From Candidatus Kaiserbacteria bacterium RIFCSPLOWO2_01_FULL_55_19 (GTDB taxonomy: Bacteria; Patescibacteriota; Minisyncoccia; Phycocordibacterales; Phycocordibacteraceae), in NCBI GenBank assembly GCA_001781715.1, contig MFMD01000011.1, positions 1-8,459 of the forward strand: a stretch of DNA of 8,459 bases. Direction: 5' to 3'. Numbering within the stretch: the first letter of the stretch is position 1; every line of letters begins with the position of its first letter. Of the stretch, positions 5,516 to 8,459 are shown piece by piece. The notes beneath the pieces are model-generated. The model made no database searches. It was not told where the DNA came from and saw only the letters and a program-made list of their open reading frames with translations. The translations under genes and the position numbers were made by a program.

Positions 5516-8459
5516 ATGGATGTTCCCTCCCATACCAGAAATAAATTTCGTGCTCCGGAAAGAGCTCGTTCATGGGCGTGGATACTCTTCGTGTTCGTAT
5601 TCGCAACCGCCCTCCCTTTCTCTCTTTTCATCCAGACCGTTCGTGCGGCTCAAACTCCACCACAGATCTTCACCTATCAGGGCCGCCTCGCTGACAGCGG
5701 AGGTAACCTTCTTGGGGGAAGCGGCACCACCTATTATTTTAAATTTTCCATCTGGAGCAGTCCGACGGTCGGCGCCGGGACCCGTCTATGGCCAAGCACG
5801 GTTCCCGCGACAACCACCGCCACCGTCAGACAGGGTGTCTTCACCGTAAATGTTGGAGACACCGCGAATGGGTATCCGGATGCGCTCAATCTCAACTTCT
5901 CAGCCAACCAAAATCTCTACCTGCAAGTTGAAGTTTCTTCCGACAACAATAGTTCAGAAACATTATCGCCTCGGCAACAAATAACTTCTGCGGCGTTCGC
6001 ACAACTAGCCGGAGCAGTTGTCGGAACCACGACACCATCCGTCTTTGGAACAACAACGCCGGTCACGAATTCTTTTGTTACCATTGCCGCGACCAGTACG
6101 AACTCAATTCCACTTAGCATTATTGGTGCGCTCAATCAGGTCGCAAATCTTTTCCAAATTCAAAACAGTGCCGGCACGAATCTCTTTTCTGTTGATGCAA
6201 TTGGAGGTGTGATTGCGGCGGCGGCAACTACCACATCTTTCTTTTCTACAACCGCGAGTTCAACTGCGTTAACCGCCACCAATGCCACTACGACAACTTT
6301 GGCTGTACTGAACACGGCCAGCACTTCGGCGCTCATTGTTTCCAACAATGCTTCCGTCGGCGGAACGCTAAATGTCTCCGGCTTATCAACTTTCGGTCAA
6401 ATTCTCTCCAATAGCGCTTCTTCTACCATTACCAATCTGACCATTCTGACCGCAACCACCACTACGCTCTATGTTACCGGCTCGGCAACCACCACGTTTG
6501 CAGGGGGGATTATTACTGGTAACGGCCTAAAGATATCCTCCGGCGGCCTCGTTGTTTCCTCCTTAGACTGTACTGTGTACGCAAACGGAGGAAAGCTTAC
6601 CACTGATGCAAACGGCGTAGTTTCTTGCGCAAATGACAATGTTACCGGCGGCGGTAGCGGCATCACCGACTTAGGTCCTATAGGACAACTCCAGACGGGG
6701 GCTATCCAGAATTTCGCAACCTCAACATCCGCTTTTAACGGGTTAACAGTCGGGTTAACGATAACTTCAGCGACAAATATCCATACTTTTCAACCAACGC
6801 TAACTGGCACCTTAGGCGCAGGCGGTGGTGGCACGAGCATCAGTAATCCTTCTGCCGCTGGGATTTTACTCGGCTCATACGCCGGTGGAGGCTGGCAACA
6901 ACTCGCCACCTCTTCCTTAAACATCGCGCTCGCTAACACCACCGGCACACTCGGAGAAACGAGAGGCGGTACTAACCAGACCGCTTACACCACCGGAGAT
7001 CTCCTCTACGCTTCCAACACGGACACCCTTTCAAGGAGAGCTGCCACCACTGACGGTTTCGTCTTAGCTCTCGTTTCCGGCATTCCCACCTGGGTTGCCA
7101 CCACCACGCTTGCCAATATCTCCGGCACGCTCCCAATTACAAAAGGCGGCACCGGCCTCTCCTCTATCACCGGCTCTCGCCTCCTCTACACCAACGCCGC
7201 CGGCACCGCCTTGCTTGAAGTCGCAACCTCGAGCTTGTCCATCGGAGGCAACGCCGGCACCGCCACCGCACTTGAGACCGCCCGCACTATCAACGGAACC
7301 TCCTTCAACGGCACGGCCAACATCACCATCACCGCCGCTTCCTCAACGCTTCTTGCAAACGACAACACCTTCTCGGGCACCAACACCTTCTCCACCCTCC
7401 CCATCCTCGGCTCTCTCACTGGCCTAGTCGCCGGCAACAACGGCACCCTCTACCAAGTCGCCTCTTCCTCTCTCTTCGGCTTCACCCCCGCAAGCAATGC
7501 GATCACGCTCTCCGCAACCTATCCGCTAGAGGGCGGGGGAGACCTCACCACCAACCGCACCTTCAGCATCGCTTTCGGCACCACCACTTCCAACACGTGG
7601 GCCGGTACACAAACATTTACCAACGCACCGACCCTCGCCACCTTCACCGGTCTTGTCGGCGCGAACAACGGCGTCTCCTACGCTATCAGCACCTCGTCAC
7701 TTAGTGCGAACATCACCGGCACAGCCGCTAACGTGACGGGCACGGTCGCTGTTGCGAACGGCGGCACGGGGACCAGCACCGCTCCTGTCTCGCAACTTCT
7801 GTATGGTGGCAGTGGGGGAGTGTATCAGTCAGTCGCTACCTCAAGCGCTTCTTGTTCAAGTGGCGTCTCTTGTTCCGCATTCACCGTGGTTGGCACCGTC
7901 GCACCAAGCATCACCAACACGGGCGTCCTCTCCATCGGCCCCACCAGTCAGACCATTACCGGTGCCGTCAACATCGCCACTTCTTCAACCGCCTACAACG
8001 GCCTCACCGCCTCCACCACTATCACGGGCTCTGGCCAGAACCTCACCTTCACCAACACGCTTGCGGGCACCCTCGGTATCGGCGGCGGCGGCACTGGCCT
8101 CTCCTCCATCACCGGCTCCCGCATGCTCTATACCAACGCAGCCGGCACCGCCTTGCTTGAAGTCGCGACCTCTTCGCTTTCTATCGGAGGCAACGCCGCT
8201 ACCGTCACCAACGGCGTCTATACCACCGACACCGGCACCGTCACCAACACCATGCTCGCGGGCTCTATCGCCGGAACGAAACTCCTGGACGCCGCTATCA
8301 CCTACGCCAAGATTCAGAACCTCAACTACGGTGAAATCATCGGCAGAAACACCGCCGGCGCCGGCGTCTCCACCGGTCTCGGAACGAGCACATACAAATC
8401 AATGCTCGCCCTCACCAACTCTGACGTCGGTCTCGGGAACGTCACCAACGCTGCACAGG
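5516..8459 (+). CDS. Giant secreted tail-fibre-like surface protein (3' end outside window)
   Basis: The frame is open from the ATG at 5516 to the window edge: 981 codons with no stop, so the true gene is longer. Residues 1-44 form a signal peptide with a long basic n-region (R8, K10, R12, R16, R18), a hydrophobic core at 20-39 and cleavage after VRA. Residues about 48-165 (FTYQGRLADSGGNLL to SPRQQITSAAFAQLAG) match an N-terminal domain found in many CPR surface proteins. A Thr/Ser-rich section (about 170-345) follows with repeated TTT-x-L motifs. Next is a module with C352 and C371 (LDCTVYANGG to VVSCAND), then a region to the end rich in phage tail-fibre motifs: GGTG-type repeats, YPLEGGGDLTTNRTFSI, AITYAKIQN, IIGRNTAGAG and NSDVGLGNVTN. 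Likely role: extracellular fibre or adhesin. Related proteins often end in an intramolecular chaperone (S74-type) domain, which would lie beyond the window. Codon use becomes strongly C-ending in the second half. Function is inferred. Confidence 0.88.
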   Translation, partial: MDVPSHTRNKFRAPERARSWAWILFVFVFATALPFSLFIQTVRAAQTPPQIFTYQGRLADSGGNLLGGSGTTYYFKFSIWSSPTVGAGTRLWPSTVPATTTATVRQGVFTVNVGDTANGYPDALNLNFSANQNLYLQVEVSSDNNSSETLSPRQQITSAAFAQLAGAVVGTTTPSVFGTTTPVTNSFVTIAATSTNSIPLSIIGALNQVANLFQIQNSAGTNLFSVDAIGGVIAAAATTTSFFSTTASSTALTATNATTTTLAVLNTASTSALIVSNNASVGGTLNVSGLSTFGQILSNSASSTITNLTILTATTTTLYVTGSATTTFAGGIITGNGLKISSGGLVVSSLDCTVYANGGKLTTDANGVVSCANDNVTGGGSGITDLGPIGQLQTGAIQNFATSTSAFNGLTVGLTITSATNIHTFQPTLTGTLGAGGGGTSISNPSAAGILLGSYAGGGWQQLATSSLNIALANTTGTLGETRGGTNQTAYTTGDLLYASNTDTLSRRAATTDGFVLALVSGIPTWVATTTLANISGTLPITKGGTGLSSITGSRLLYTNAAGTALLEVATSSLSIGGNAGTATALETARTINGTSFNGTANITITAASSTLLANDNTFSGTNTFSTLPILGSLTGLVAGNNGTLYQVASSSLFGFTPASNAITLSATYPLEGGGDLTTNRTFSIAFGTTTSNTWAGTQTFTNAPTLATFTGLVGANNGVSYAISTSSLSANITGTAANVTGTVAVANGGTGTSTAPVSQLLYGGSGGVYQSVATSSASCSSGVSCSAFTVVGTVAPSITNTGVLSIGPTSQTITGAVNIATSSTAYNGLTASTTITGSGQNLTFTNTLAGTLGIGGGGTGLSSITGSRMLYTNAAGTALLEVATSSLSIGGNAATVTNGVYTTDTGTVTNTMLAGSIAGTKLLDAAITYAKIQNLNYGEIIGRNTAGAGVSTGLGTSTYKSMLALTNSDVGLGNVTNAAQ
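7145..7255 (+). repeat. 37-codon repeat, copy A (partner 8087-8197)
   Basis: This copy encodes GGTGLSSITGSRLLYTN and continues to SIGGNA. The partner 942 bases downstream encodes the same 37 residues except L to M at position 13. By my hand count the DNA differs at about 15 of 111 positions, and all but the single ctc/atg codon change are synonymous. Confidence 0.9.
7364..7474 (+). repeat. Second diverged 37-codon repeat, copy A (partner 7592-7702)
   Basis: This copy runs from NTFSGTNTFSTLP through TGLVAGNNGTLYQVASSSL. The partner runs from NTWAGTQTFTNAP through TGLVGANNGVSYAISTSSL. Both are exactly 37 residues with no gaps. They are clearly related but more diverged than the GGTG pair. Between them lies the motif YPLEGGGDLTTNRTFSI. 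Confidence 0.8.
7592..7702 (+). repeat. Second diverged 37-codon repeat, copy B
   Basis: Partner of 7364-7474. It shares the N-T-x-x-G-T-x-T-F start, the central TGLV-(A/G)-(G/A)-NNG core and the final SSL. The ungapped alignment over 37 residues points to internal duplication of a structural unit of the fibre. Confidence 0.8.
8087..8197 (+). repeat. 37-codon repeat, copy B (partner 7145-7255)
   Basis: Nearly identical to copy A at protein level (36 of 37 residues) but with many synonymous base differences. The near-identical stretch ends at IGGNA; after it copy A continues GTATALE and copy B ATVTNGV, so the boundary is sharp. Confidence 0.9.

Larger units (their letters stand above)
6821..8197 (+). 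repeat. Five GGTG-type repeat modules in the giant protein
   Basis: Five related protein modules begin with a Gly-rich turn and end in a V/L-A-T-(S/T)2-(L/A) motif. They start at about 6821 (GGGGTSISN), 6962 (RGGTNQTAY), 7145 (GGTGLSSIT), 7760 (GGTGTSTAP) and 8081 (GGGGTGLSS). Between the two ends most carry a GDLLY, SRLLY or SQLLY-type segment. Such GGTG repeats are familiar from phage tail fibres and similar trimeric fibres, where they form beta-rich shaft units. Spacing is irregular, so this is not a simple tandem array. Confidence 0.75.

Noticed and set aside
7095..7446. Open frames on both strands in other frames (Pro/Ser/Thr-rich on +, Val/Ala/Leu-rich on -) within the giant gene
   Set aside because: They are shadows of the C-rich coding frame that is open without interruption from 5516; no start signals or recognisable domains.
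5516..8459. Prophage tail-fibre gene
   Set aside because: It has a Sec signal peptide and a cellular surface-type N-terminal domain, and no phage gene lies next to it in the window; this could be revisited with downstream sequence.
1..8459. CRISPR array, insertion sequence, or toxin-antitoxin pair
   Set aside because: No regularly spaced short repeats, no transposase-like frame with terminal inverted repeats, and no small gene pair were seen.

Overview
The window most resembles a chromosomal segment of a Patescibacteria/CPR bacterium, probably of the Parcubacteria type. This is an inference from gene style, not from a marker gene. The clues are a lemA-htpX pair, secreted proteins with cohesin, dockerin and Ig-like domains, Pro/Gly linkers, and a very long Thr/Ser/Ala-rich surface protein built from phage-tail-fibre-like motifs. 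TGA acts as a normal stop (3667-3669) and no in-frame TGA interrupts any gene, so the code looks standard. All supported genes are on the + strand.

Layout. 1-375 is the 3' end of lemA, cut by the window edge. 380-1282 is htpX, a membrane zinc metalloprotease, 4 bases after the lemA stop. 1314-1403 is a complete tRNA-Ser(GGA) with encoded CCA. 1438-5105 is a tight three-gene run: a secreted FN3/Ig-like protein ending in a type I-like dockerin (1438-2769), a membrane-anchored cohesin protein (2776-3669), and a second membrane-anchored cohesin protein with a cytoplasmic helical tail (3666-5105). 5106-5515 is a 410-base gap in which I see no convincing gene, only small hairpins, a short direct repeat and a probable promoter. 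From 5516 to the window end a single frame stays open for 981 codons. It encodes the N-terminal part of a giant secreted protein with a CPR-type N-terminal surface domain followed by tail-fibre-like repeat modules. It has no stop before 8459.

How the genes may work together. The dockerin protein carries its own signal peptide and no membrane anchor. Its two neighbours carry cohesin domains outside the membrane and a C-terminal membrane segment. The simplest reading is a small non-cellulosomal cell-surface assembly in which the dockerin protein is docked onto anchored cohesins by calcium-dependent binding. The tail-fibre-like protein downstream is a candidate adhesin. Together with LemA/HtpX envelope proteins, the window looks like a cell-envelope and surface-attachment neighbourhood, which would suit an episymbiont that must bind a host cell. 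The binding pairs and the host-attachment role are inferred.

Regulation. Probable extended -10 promoters (TGN + TATAAT-like) lie before the tRNA, the dockerin gene and the giant gene. For the two protein genes the -10 element is only about 14-16 bases from the ATG and no Shine-Dalgarno sequence is visible, which suggests very short or leaderless-like 5' ends. No convincing rho-independent terminator (GC-rich hairpin followed by a T run) was found anywhere.
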